Assembly: GCA_021203145.1 (NCBI GenBank)
Contig: JAJQBS010000052.1
Coordinates: forward strand, 1-58,828
Direction of reading: 5' to 3'
Origin: Lachnospiraceae bacterium
GTDB lineage: Bacteria > Bacillota > Clostridia > Lachnospirales > Lachnospiraceae
Length of the DNA stretch: 58,828 bases
Below, piece after piece: positions 26,737 to 37,712 of this stretch. The translations under genes were made by a program, and so were the position numbers. The notes under the pieces were generated by a model, which was not told where the DNA came from, ran no database searches, and saw nothing but the letters and a program-made list of their open reading frames with translations. Numbering within the stretch: position 1 is the first letter of the stretch; each line of letters starts with the position of its first letter.

Positions 26737-26765
26737 AGTCTACTACAAGCCATGTCAAAAATCAA
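26737..26765 (-). promoter_or_regulatory. Candidate promoter of the cobalamin-controlled operon
   Basis: Minus strand TTGATT (26760-26765), 17 bases, TAGACT (26737-26742). Initiation would fall about 40 bases before the aptamer. A nearby TTGACA offers an alternative -35 with poor spacing. Confidence 0.45.
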
Positions 26766-26804
26766 GTCTCTTTTTACTTGCCCATATCGGATAAAACAAT
26801 CCTG

Positions 26805-26973
26805 GTTACAGGTCACACCCTAACCAAATTTACGTTGTTTTTGCCGTTACAGGTGTGACCTGTAACGGCATCCGGCCAATTAAAATCGCTTCGCGATGGG
26901 CCGGATGCTTGCAGCCTCTACGCTTTTGCCCCTGACCACGCAGCAAGTGCGTGGTCGGGTTGTGAACAGTAAC
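26805..26973. repeat. Hairpin-mosaic intergenic element, copy 1
   Basis: A string of inverted repeats: a 15-bp pair (GTTACAGGTCACACC, 26805-26819, with 26852-26866), a 9-bp pair (CATCCGGCC, 26869-26877, with 26899-26907) and a 9-bp stem GACCACGCA/TGCGTGGTC (26934-26956). Parts recur at 34.68-34.83 kb (ACAACGTAAATTTGGT) and at 35.97 kb (17 bases, GTTACTGTTCACAACCC, identical in reverse). It has replaced the 3' end of the toxin pseudogene. Confidence 0.8.
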
Positions 26974-27326
26974 CAATCCTGTCATACGCGCCGTTCTTCT
27001 TATCTTCCGGATGTGGTTCGAGGCCAATCACAGTAATTTCCTGTTTTCCGGGACCATATACCCAATACATACGCATCGCTCCACTCGTTCGATTTTCCAG
27101 ATAAGACTGCCACACTCTGATACCATATCGGCGCGTCAACGGTTCGATTTCATGAGTTTGCAGACCTGGAATAAGAAGGATCCTGCGAAAGCTTTTTTAA
27201 AGCATTTCCCCATTTTTTATACAGCTGTTCATCCTTTTTTCGTATCGTCCCGGCCCGGTATTCCTGCTGAAGTCTGTTCCAGAGCTGCTCCATTTCCGGA
27301 ATCCCCATTCGTATTTTATATATCAA
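26918..27326 (-). pseudogene. RelE/ParE-like toxin gene, frameshifted and with replaced 3' end
   Basis: From TTG 27326 (after GAGGTGGCGG) the frame reads IYKIRMGIPEMEQLWNRLQQ ... QLYKKWGNALKKLSQDPSY. Near 27170 it shifts. The next frame gives HEIEPLTRRYGIRVWQSYLE, RMYWVYGPGKQEITVIGLEP and HPEDKKNGAYDRIG, which look like the core of a RelE/ParE-type toxin. After DRIG the coding merges into the hairpin element, so the native C-terminus is lost. The adjacent antitoxin-like gene is intact. The family assignment is by pattern memory and is moderate. Confidence 0.65.
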
Positions 27327-27386
27327 ACCGCCACCTCATAAAAATCACCCATAAAAATCAGATAGCTCAATAATGTTACCCTTGAA

Positions 27387-27626
27387 TCAAAAATCGGACA
27401 GATCAACCGCTTCTGAAACAATACCCGCCTTAAAATTGGCCACCGCTCTGTCCATATCAGCAAGGGTTCTCGCAGATATGGATGCCGGTGCAACAAGTTC
27501 GCGTGGTTCGAGTATAATACAGCCATTATCATATTCTCTGACATTATAATACTGGTATGCGGCGCCGCGAAGAGTGACTCTCTTTTTATTATCAATGTGA
27601 ACAACATAATCTTTCATCGCCTGCAT
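27387..27626 (-). CDS. Antitoxin-like protein of a toxin-antitoxin pair
   Basis: A 79-residue protein, MQAMKDYVVHIDNKKRVTLR ... YNVREYDNGCIILEPRELVA ... ADMDRAVANFKAGIVSEAVD. The short beta-rich N-terminus followed by a helical C-terminus suits an AbrB-like DNA-binding antitoxin. ATG 27626 follows AGGAGGTG by six bases; an internal ATG (27617) is possible. The promoter is a near-perfect sigma-A site with a 14-bp palindrome at the start of the transcript, as expected for autoregulation. The toxin downstream is broken. Confidence 0.75.
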   Translation of the reverse strand: MQAMKDYVVHIDNKKRVTLRGAAYQYYNVREYDNGCIILEPRELVAPASISARTLADMDRAVANFKAGIVSEAVDLSDF

Positions 27627-27683
27627 AAAGCACCTCCTGATAATACAATGCTCGGTTTTCCATAAAATATACAGATACCACCA

Positions 27684-27697
27684 GTGGGAATTCCCAC
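27684..27697. promoter_or_regulatory. Perfect palindrome, likely operator of the antitoxin gene
   Basis: GTGGGAATTCCCAC is a perfect 14-bp palindrome lying just downstream of the predicted transcript start of the antitoxin gene. A repressor bound here would block initiation or early elongation. The antitoxin itself is the natural candidate. Confidence 0.65.
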
Positions 27698-27706
27698 CCA
27701 TTGGGC

Positions 27707-27735
27707 ATTATACGAAACATTAAGCACTCTGTCAA
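27707..27735 (-). promoter_or_regulatory. Consensus sigma-A promoter of the antitoxin-toxin unit
   Basis: Minus strand TTGACA (27730-27735), exactly 17 bases, TATAAT (27707-27712): a full match to consensus, the strongest promoter visible in the window. Confidence 0.92.
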
Positions 27736-27854
27736 GAGCAAAAAAGTTTCTAAAATCCAGCGCATCCGGCGTGTTTCCGGTATCTGTTGTCCGGAAATCA
27801 TCGTCGTAAGTGCCTGCGTGAAGCACAGGCAATAAATTCCCGCCCTTTACGCCG

Positions 27855-30005
27855 TCACAGCTGCTCCAGCTCCTCCATCCACAGCCGCGCACAGGCATCG
27901 CTCGGCATGCGCAGATCCCCGCGCGGGGAAAGCGCGACGCTGCCGACCTTCGGCCCGTCCGGAACACAAGAACGCTTGAACTGCTGGGCGAAGAACCTGC
28001 GGGTAAAGGTCTTCAGCCATTTCAGAATTGTAGCATCATCGTAGGTATCCGCAAATGCCTGTCTGGCGATCCGATTGATCTTAGATGGAGGAAATCCAAA
28101 CCGCAGCATATAATATAAGAAGAAATCGTGCAGCTCGTAAGGTCCGACAATATCTTCCGTCTTCTGCGAAATTTTGCCGTCCTGCGGCGGCAGCAGCTCC
28201 GGGCTGACCGGCGTGTCCAGCACATCATTCAGGATCGCGCTCACTGCTTCATCCCCGCAGGTATCCGCGTAATAGCGGACCAGGTGCCGCACCAGGGTCT
28301 TGGGGACCGAACAGTTGACCCCATACATCGACATATGATCGCCATTGTAGGTCGCCCAGCCGAGCGCCAGCTCCGACATGTCGCCGGTACCGATCACCAT
28401 GCCGCCGGTTTTGTTTGCAATATCCATCAGAATCTGCGTCCGCTCCCGAGCCTGGCAGTTCTCATATGTCACATCATGCACCTCCGGATCCTGCCCGATG
28501 TCGCGGAAATGAATGTTCACAGCATCCCGGATGTCGACTTCCAGGAGTCTGGCGCCGAGGCTCTTTGTCAGTTCACACGCGTTGTGGTAGGTCCGCCCTG
28601 TCGTACCAAAGCCTGGCATGGTCACGGCGATCATCGTCTCGTGGGGAAGTGAAAGCAGATCGCAGGCCTTCGTCATTACCAGAAGGGCAAGCGTCGAATC
28701 CAGGCCGCCGGAGATCCCGACTACAATGCTTTTTGAGTTCGTATGCTTCATCCGCTTTTTCAGCCCGAGGGCCTGAATGGTCAGAATTTCCTCGCAACGG
28801 TCACTGCGGTTTTTCGCGTCGGAGGGCACAAAGGGAGTCGGTGAAAAGGTACGCGTCAGAGACGTTTCCTCCGCTTTTAAATAAAACGGCACCTTTGTAT
28901 ATCTGCCAGGAATTTCATTCCCACCGTCCGGTACTCCATGGCTGTAATGAGCAGGTTCCATCTCAAATGTCGTCATTCGCCTTCTCTCCGCGCGCAGACG
29001 GCTGATGTCCAGCTCCGCATAGGTAATCCCGCAGCAAAGGGAGTCTCCTGAGCAGTCCTTTGCCGCGCTGCTGCCGCGGCTCTGTCCTGCCTTTGAGGAA
29101 ACAGAACCGGCTCCAATGCCGCTGCCTTCTGCCAGCATATGGCCGTTTTCAGCAACCAGACAGTGCCCCCCATAGACGACGTCCTGGGTGGATTCCCCCT
29201 CCCCCGCACTCGCGTAGATATACCCACAGAGCAGCCGTGCCGACTGCCCCGATACCAGGAACCTCCGGTACTGGTGTTTCCCAACCACCTCATCGCTCGC
29301 GGAAAGGTTGACGATCACGTTCGCCCCCGCCAGTGCGTGTGCCGTGCTCGGCGGATTCGCTGTCCACAGATCCTCGCATAACTCCGCCGCCACGCACAGG
29401 CCGTACGCTCCTTGTCTGCCGTCTGGCCGCCCGGATTCTTCCGGACATCCCGGCTGTCCCGGTTCTTCCGGATTTCCCGGACGCCATGATTCTTCCGGGC
29501 ATTCAGGCCGCCCGTCATGTTTCGGAAGCCCATCCGCCGTAAACAGCAGATTCATCCCAAACGGCACTCGTTTCCCGCAAAAATCAATATAGGACACTTC
29601 TTCCATCCCTGGTGTAAAATGTCTCGCCTCATAAAATTCATTGTAATTCGGCAGATATCGTTTTGGCACGAATCCCAGCAGCTCACCGTCGGAAAAAGCA
29701 GCCGCCACATTGTAAAGTTTCCCGTCTTTCTCCAACGGAAGTCCGGCAAAAGTCAGCATATCCCGGCCTCTGGAGTGTTCCACAAGAACACACAGCGCCC
29801 TGCACGCGGCGTCCAGAAGCTTTTCCTGCCAGAAAAGATCACCGCAGGTATAGCCCGTGATGCACAATTCCGGAAAGACCAGGATTTTCACATGTTCTCC
29901 TGCCGCCTCGTCCATCTTCGCACAGATACTCTCCGTGTTAAAAACACAGTCCGCGACCCGTATTTCCGGTACGGCCGCAGCCACCTTTATAAATCCATCC
30001 TTCAT
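27855..30005 (-). CDS. nadE: Glutamine-dependent NAD+ synthetase
   Basis: Makes NAD+ from deamido-NAD+, ATP and glutamine in the cytoplasm. The N-terminal nitrilase-fold glutaminase has Glu46 (FPELCITGY), Lys115 (VPKRYLPNYNEFY) and the nucleophile Cys210 (AAELCEDLW). The C-terminal synthetase has the P-loop VVGISGGLDSTLALLV and GTGDMSELALGW. At 716 residues it carries two inserts in the glutaminase half. Residues about 161-200 are Pro/Gly/Glu-rich (PEESWRPGNPEEPGQPG), and a Ser/Gly/Cys-rich stretch follows LAEGSGIGAG. The start follows GGAGGGTCAGGTAGG. Confidence 0.95.
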   Translation of the reverse strand: MKDGFIKVAAAVPEIRVADCVFNTESICAKMDEAAGEHVKILVFPELCITGYTCGDLFWQEKLLDAACRALCVLVEHSRGRDMLTFAGLPLEKDGKLYNVAAAFSDGELLGFVPKRYLPNYNEFYEARHFTPGMEEVSYIDFCGKRVPFGMNLLFTADGLPKHDGRPECPEESWRPGNPEEPGQPGCPEESGRPDGRQGAYGLCVAAELCEDLWTANPPSTAHALAGANVIVNLSASDEVVGKHQYRRFLVSGQSARLLCGYIYASAGEGESTQDVVYGGHCLVAENGHMLAEGSGIGAGSVSSKAGQSRGSSAAKDCSGDSLCCGITYAELDISRLRAERRRMTTFEMEPAHYSHGVPDGGNEIPGRYTKVPFYLKAEETSLTRTFSPTPFVPSDAKNRSDRCEEILTIQALGLKKRMKHTNSKSIVVGISGGLDSTLALLVMTKACDLLSLPHETMIAVTMPGFGTTGRTYHNACELTKSLGARLLEVDIRDAVNIHFRDIGQDPEVHDVTYENCQARERTQILMDIANKTGGMVIGTGDMSELALGWATYNGDHMSMYGVNCSVPKTLVRHLVRYYADTCGDEAVSAILNDVLDTPVSPELLPPQDGKISQKTEDIVGPYELHDFFLYYMLRFGFPPSKINRIARQAFADTYDDATILKWLKTFTRRFFAQQFKRSCVPDGPKVGSVALSPRGDLRMPSDACARLWMEELEQL

Positions 30006-30192
30006 CCTACCTGACCCTCCGTCTTATCTCCTGGCCCGCGCGTACGCAAAATCTTCCCACTCTGATGAGGCATTGAGCTGCACCTGTTTTCCTCCGGCGC
30101 AGATATAGCCCCGTTAATAACAGAAAACCTGCCTGCACAGACCTGTTTCTGCCCGTGTACTGAGCCTGACAGAACACGCAGGACATGCACCT

Positions 30193-31083
30193 TCATCGTC
30201 TGCTTTGCTTCAGCAGTCCCTTCAGCTCGTCCACGCTCACCCGATATTTTTTGTCACAGAACTGACAGTTCACCTCGATCGGCTCACCTTCCGCGATCAT
30301 AACCTCCAGCTCTTTTTTTCCAAGGCTGATCAGCACACGCTCAATTCGCTCCCTTGAGCAGTCACAATGGTATTCTGTCGGTATTTTATCCAAAATCTCC
30401 AGGCCAAATTCACCCAGCAGCTCTTCCAGGATTTGCTCCGGACTCATCCCCGCGTCCAGCATAGCCGTGACCGGCCTCACCTCAGAAATCTTCTGTTCCA
30501 GCCGGTCGATGACCTCATCCGGGGTATAGGGCATCAGCTGGATAATAAATCCGCCCGCCTGCCGCACCTGGCCGGCCTGGTCACCTGTTTTCTCCAGCAG
30601 CACGCCCAGTCCCACAGAAGACGGTACCTGCTCGGATACCGCAAAATAATATGTCAGGTCGTCCCCGATCTCCCCGGTCTGCAGCTCACACTGCCCGATA
30701 TAAGGTTCTTTCATCCCGAGGTCGCGGATCACGCTTAAGCTCCCTTTCCCGACAGAGCCTCCCACGTCCAGCTTTCCCCTGGCCGTCGCAGGCAGATAGA
30801 CGCCCGGATTCTGCACATAGCCTTTCACCCGCGCCAGGGAGTCCGCCGTAACCATGATTCCGCCGATCGGACCGTCTCCCCGGATCTGTAATGTCAGAAG
30901 ATCCCGTTCGCCCTTCATCATCGCACCCATCATTGCACCCGCCGTCAGAAGGCGCCCCAGAGCGGCCGTGGCCACTGGACTGGTATCGTGATATCTCCGC
31001 GCCGTCTCCGAGAGTTCCTTCGTCGTCGCCGCAAACGCGCGAATCTGTTCATTTGCCGCTGCGGCCCTCACTATATAATCCAT
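30193..31083 (-). CDS. hslO: Hsp33 redox-regulated chaperone
   Basis: A 296-residue cytoplasmic holdase that becomes active under oxidative stress. The N-terminal domain (MDYIVRAAAANEQIRAFAAT, LQIRGDGPIGGIMVTADSLA, GYVQNPGVYLP) and the C-terminal zinc switch (EYHCDCSRER with VNCQFCDKKYRV: four Cys in C-x-C and C-x-x-C) are complete. ATG 31083 is preferred over 31101 because GGAGGGG lies 9-13 bases upstream. The gap to nadE (30006-30192) is without recognisable features. Confidence 0.95.
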   Translation of the reverse strand: MDYIVRAAAANEQIRAFAATTKELSETARRYHDTSPVATAALGRLLTAGAMMGAMMKGERDLLTLQIRGDGPIGGIMVTADSLARVKGYVQNPGVYLPATARGKLDVGGSVGKGSLSVIRDLGMKEPYIGQCELQTGEIGDDLTYYFAVSEQVPSSVGLGVLLEKTGDQAGQVRQAGGFIIQLMPYTPDEVIDRLEQKISEVRPVTAMLDAGMSPEQILEELLGEFGLEILDKIPTEYHCDCSRERIERVLISLGKKELEVMIAEGEPIEVNCQFCDKKYRVSVDELKGLLKQSRR

Positions 31084-31161
31084 ATTATGTTTCCCCTCCA
31101 TATACTGCTATACTGCATTTCCCTGAACCGGACAGGCCGGAACCATAGCTTTGCCATTCCG

Positions 31162-32865
31162 TTATTCTTTAACACTCTCGCCGCATGATCCAGCAGACGG
31201 ATCCACCGGTTCTGTCAGCCGGCGGATGCCCATGACGGCGACAACTACGCCAAGTGCCAGCAAAAGGACGGCAAAGACAAGCTGCAGACAGTCGCCAAAG
31301 AAATCTGTCGATGCGGCTGTAAGCAGGTCGCCGGACAACGTAAATATCTTTTGTGTAAGCGCGGTAAATGTGATGGCGATCATGCATACCATCGGAAACC
31401 ACAGCATAAAGCCCCTGCGATGCGTATGTTTCAGGAACACGGCGCAGGCGACCAGAGAGAGCGCACCAAGAAGCTGGTTGGCGGATCCGAACAGCGGCCA
31501 GATATTCGTATAGCCGATTTTTGCAAGCGCGTAAGCAAGGACCAGTGTAAGGGCGGTCGCAAAATATTTATTCGAGCAGATCCTGACAAGCAGGGATAAA
31601 TGGCTTGTGTCGGTGTCGGCGTCAAAGAAAAATTCCTGAAAAGACAGCCGGCCGATACGGGCGACCGAATCGAGCGATGTCAGGGCAAACGCAGATACGG
31701 CCAGAAGGATCAGCGTGGATGAGGTGCTCTCCGGAATGCCCAGCTTCGTAAGGAAAATGGCAATGGCAGAGGCAAATATCTGCGGCGGATTGCCTTCCGG
31801 CAGCGTGCTTCCCGTGGCGAGAAAGCCAACCGTGACCAACGCAATAACAGCGAGCATAACCTCCAACAGCATAGCGCCGAACGAAACCGGCAGCATATCA
31901 CGCTCATTTTTTATCTGCTTGCTGGCAGTCCCGGAAGAGATCAGTGCGTGGAAGCCGGAGATCGCGCCGCACGCAACCGTAACAAACAGCGTGGGAAACA
32001 GGTAAGAGCCGTCCACACAAAACGAAGTAAACACAGGAAGGTTCATCTCCGGGTTATAAGCGATGATACCGATGACCGACGCAAGGATCATGACGATCAG
32101 GAGGTAGCTGTTGAGATAATCGCGCGGTTGGAGCAGAGCCCAGGCCGGCACGACGGATGCAATAAAAATATAGATAAATACAAACAGATGCCAGAAGCCT
32201 GTACTCTGGTAGATCGGCAGGCTCAGGCCGACAACGACGCATGCGATGAGCAGGGCAATTGCTATGGCCGTATTGACGCCGGACGGCATTGAGACATATT
32301 TAAGAAAAAAACCCAGGCCTACAGCCGCAAGGATAAACAGGATACTGGTGGTCGCCACAGAGGCATTCGCAGCGATCAATGTGCCATCCGCTTCATACCC
32401 ATTAAACGTCCCGGCGACAATATCCACAAAAGCGGCGATCACGAGAATCGAAAACAGCCAGCAGAATGCAAGGAATAGTTTTTTCCCGATCTTTCCGACG
32501 TACATCTCAATGATAAAGCCGATGGTATGTCCCTTATTTTTAACCGACGCATACATAGCAGAAAAATCCTGCACAGCCCCAAAAAACACGCCGCCCAGCA
32601 GGCACCACAGCAGCACAGGCAGCCACCCGAAAACAGCGGCCTGGATCGGGCCGTTGATCGCGGCAGCCCCTGCAATGGAAGCGAACTGGTGGCCGAAGAC
32701 AACACCGCGATCTGCCGGTACATAATCAACGCCATCCTCCATCTCACAGGCCGGCGTTTTCGCCTCCGGGTCGATCCCCCATGTCTTCGCGAGCCACCTG
32801 CCATACAGCAGGTACGCTGCTGCAAGCACAACAATGGCAATCAGCATAATCATTAATCCATTCAT
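31162..32865 (-). CDS. cstA: CstA-family peptide or pyruvate transporter
   Basis: A 567-residue polytopic membrane protein of the carbon starvation family. It has about fifteen hydrophobic segments and family stretches such as DYVPADRGVVFGHQFASIAG, AAAINGPIQAAVFGWLPVLL, GAVQDFSAMYASVKNKGHTI and FHALISSGTASKQIKNERDM. Relatives import peptides or pyruvate. The start follows GAGGAGC. It is 48 bases downstream of glpK and may be cotranscribed with it. Confidence 0.9.
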   Translation of the reverse strand: MNGLMIMLIAIVVLAAAYLLYGRWLAKTWGIDPEAKTPACEMEDGVDYVPADRGVVFGHQFASIAGAAAINGPIQAAVFGWLPVLLWCLLGGVFFGAVQDFSAMYASVKNKGHTIGFIIEMYVGKIGKKLFLAFCWLFSILVIAAFVDIVAGTFNGYEADGTLIAANASVATTSILFILAAVGLGFFLKYVSMPSGVNTAIAIALLIACVVVGLSLPIYQSTGFWHLFVFIYIFIASVVPAWALLQPRDYLNSYLLIVMILASVIGIIAYNPEMNLPVFTSFCVDGSYLFPTLFVTVACGAISGFHALISSGTASKQIKNERDMLPVSFGAMLLEVMLAVIALVTVGFLATGSTLPEGNPPQIFASAIAIFLTKLGIPESTSSTLILLAVSAFALTSLDSVARIGRLSFQEFFFDADTDTSHLSLLVRICSNKYFATALTLVLAYALAKIGYTNIWPLFGSANQLLGALSLVACAVFLKHTHRRGFMLWFPMVCMIAITFTALTQKIFTLSGDLLTAASTDFFGDCLQLVFAVLLLALGVVVAVMGIRRLTEPVDPSAGSCGESVKE

Positions 32866-32913
32866 ATATAAAAGCTCCTCATAAGTATTAATATATCCCG
32901 GTGCGGCAGCATC

Positions 32914-35812
<2,899 letters not shown>

Positions 35813-35963
35813 GGCATATCCGGTCTCCTCCCAGATCTTCTCCGCTGCCAGATAAACCGCCTCCTTACGTACCCATCACAAGGATAGAGCCGTGAGCAGG
35901 CCATCTGGCAGGGCAAATCAGATATTTCCATGCCAGTATATGCCGGAGGTGATATTTTGTTGC

Positions 35964-36020
35964 TGCGTTACTGTTCACAACCCTCGCCGGGTGGCAAAAA
36001 AGTAGAGGTTGCTGCATAGT
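35964..36020. repeat. Hairpin-mosaic element, copy 3 (partial)
   Basis: GTTACTGTTCACAACCC (35967-35983) is an exact reverse copy of 26957-26973, and GGCAAAAAAGTAGAGGTTGC corresponds to GGCAAAAGCGTAGAGGCTGC there. It lies between the beta-lactamase-like gene and the subtilase. Confidence 0.75.
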
Positions 36021-36041
36021 TTGCGCAGAATTTTGCGAATA

Positions 36042-37103
36042 TTAATTCAGGAATTCATACACCAGGGCTGATATACTTTTTATGATGTTCCCGGCGTTCC
36101 CGGCGCCCATCACATCCACGCCGGTCGACATGACACAGAGTATGTAGTCTGTCTTTTCACCAAAAACAATAGCCGCGTCGTGGCTCTCCTCATCCGTTTC
36201 CCCGGTCTTGTTTGCGACGGAGATTCCGTCCGGGATGCCGGCCGGGATTTTAGTGGTTGTCTCCTGCTGCAGAAGGTAGCTCAGCATTTCTTCCGACGCT
36301 TCCTCGGATACACAGGTCCGGTAATAGATCGCTTCCAGCAGGTCGCCGCAATCCTTTGTCGTCGTGTGGTTGATACCCTCTCCGGTCGTCTCATAGCTGG
36401 AATCAGAGGGATGCAGCGTAGAGTAAATGCCAGTTGCCGAATATCCGCATTCCACGATAAACGAATTGACAAGTCTGCAGCCGGACGTAAAGCTGCCGGT
36501 GCTGCTGTGCAGACGAACCAGCTCGTTATAAGATTCATTTCGCGAGTAGACGATCATCGTATAGATGCGGTCTTTGATCGTACTCAGCGCGGCATCCTCA
36601 TTTGTGTTATGAATCGAACAGTAATTCGCGACCAGATCGTCCAGATATTCATAGCAGGACTGCATGACAAACAGCTTAATCAGGCTCGCCGCATACATGC
36701 TCTCATCGTTGATGAGAAGAGATTCGCTGGTATCCAGATTTTTCAGATAAACACTCCAGTCTCCCGAAATCGATTCGTCTGAAAGAATTTCTTCGATCTG
36801 AGCAGAGAGCTCATCGTAGTCAACGGACACCATCTCCGTTTCTGCCGTCTGTGTGCTGCCGGCGCGGCTCCCGCTCTCTGTCTCCTCTATATCGTCCGTC
36901 TCCGAATAAAGTTCCGTCTCTGTCTCGGGCAGCAATACTTCGGAAATCGTATTATCAGAATCTGATATCCAGCGGGCAACCGAAAAAACCACCGCCATCA
37001 GAACAACCAGCACAGCTGCGCCAATCCCGATGCGTATTCGCGTTCTCCGCACCTTCCGCTCTCTTTCCAGCTGCCGGTTCAGCCGGTTCCATTCCCCACT
37101 CAT
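36042..37103 (-). CDS. Membrane-anchored class A beta-lactamase-like serine hydrolase
   Basis: A 353-residue protein with a basic N-terminus, one membrane helix (about residues 24-44), an acidic Glu/Thr/Ser linker and a penicillin-binding fold domain. The active-site S-x-x-K is Ser140-Lys143 (YAASLIKLF). SRN (187-189) stands where SDN is usual, and KTG is in VANKTGETDEESHD. I see no clear omega-loop E-x-x-L-N, so lactam hydrolysis is uncertain; a peptidoglycan-related hydrolase is equally possible. ATG 37103 follows GAGGAG; the upstream ATG 37145 has no site. Confidence 0.85.
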   Translation of the reverse strand: MSGEWNRLNRQLERERKVRRTRIRIGIGAAVLVVLMAVVFSVARWISDSDNTISEVLLPETETELYSETDDIEETESGSRAGSTQTAETEMVSVDYDELSAQIEEILSDESISGDWSVYLKNLDTSESLLINDESMYAASLIKLFVMQSCYEYLDDLVANYCSIHNTNEDAALSTIKDRIYTMIVYSRNESYNELVRLHSSTGSFTSGCRLVNSFIVECGYSATGIYSTLHPSDSSYETTGEGINHTTTKDCGDLLEAIYYRTCVSEEASEEMLSYLLQQETTTKIPAGIPDGISVANKTGETDEESHDAAIVFGEKTDYILCVMSTGVDVMGAGNAGNIIKSISALVYEFLN

Positions 37104-37141
37104 GTGCGTGTTCTCCTCTTTCCTGTAATCATAGTAAATGT

Positions 37142-37228
37142 CCATGCAGCAGTTTTCACTGTACTATTGCCTGTAAAAAGTAAAAACTGATTGCGCTGCG
37201 CTTCGGTTTCCACTGTACCGCTGCATGG
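37142..37228. repeat. Inverted repeat upstream of the beta-lactamase-like gene
   Basis: CCATGCAGC (37142-37150) is repeated inverted as GCTGCATGG (37220-37228), and GTTTTCACTGTAC recurs as GTTTCCACTGTAC just inside the second arm. The role is unknown. The stretch 37229-37388 shows nothing I can name. Confidence 0.5.
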
Positions 37229-37388
37229 CAAAGCCGACTGCGTCCCCGATGTATCGTGGAATCAGGCTGTAAAATCTGGATCTGGCGGTATAGATACCCC
37301 CAACCTGCAACAGAATATTGCGTCAATAAGAAAGGGATGTGAACGTAGCGTGTTTTTTTCGTGAAAAATCCTGCTGTATGGGAAGATG

Positions 37389-37653
37389 CAGCACGGCTGA
37401 AAATTCCTTGCGCAAAACTCCCTCGCTAGGTGGCATCCCACGCTTCGCATGGGATATGCCTTGCCCGGCCGTGTGCAATCGGATAGGGGGAGTCTTCTCC
37501 CCTATCCGCCTGCGCGAGCCGGTGCGGCTTTAGCCGCAAAATTTCCTTACCCGGCTCTGTGCAATCGGATAGGGGAACGCTTCTCTCCCCTATCCGCCTG
37601 CGCGAGCCGGGTGCGGCTTTAGCCGCAAAATTTCCTTACCCGGCTCTGTGCAT
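37389..37653. repeat. Two-hairpin dispersed element: one diverged and two tandem copies
   Basis: Copy F (about 37389-37480) is diverged, with GGCATCCCA/TGGGAT..GCC and CACGGC/GCCGTG arms. Copies D (37481-37560) and E (37567-37653) are tandem and nearly identical. Each has GGATAGGGG/CCCCTATCC followed by GAGCCGG(G)T/ACCCGGCTC around GCGGC/GCCGC. Copy D lacks one G in an arm. Copy E ends TGTGCAT and abuts the T run of the next terminator. Confidence 0.9.
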
Positions 37654-37685
37654 AAAAAAGTCCGCTCCGGAATACCGAAACGGAC
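37654..37685 (-). terminator. Terminator of the SH3 lipoprotein gene
   Basis: GTCCG...CGGAC outer and TCGG/CCGGA inner stems followed on the minus strand by TTTTTTATGC, 28 bases after the stop. Confidence 0.85.
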
Positions 37686-37712
37686 CTGTTTCCGTCAGCA
37701 TCGCGTGAACCG

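Noticed and set aside
27592..27801. Minus-strand frame of 69 codons over the antitoxin promoter
   Set aside because: It runs through the consensus promoter and operator and has no ribosome site.
30002..30196. Small frame between nadE and hslO
   Set aside because: No ribosome site, odd composition and overlap with the nadE start; the gap appears non-coding.
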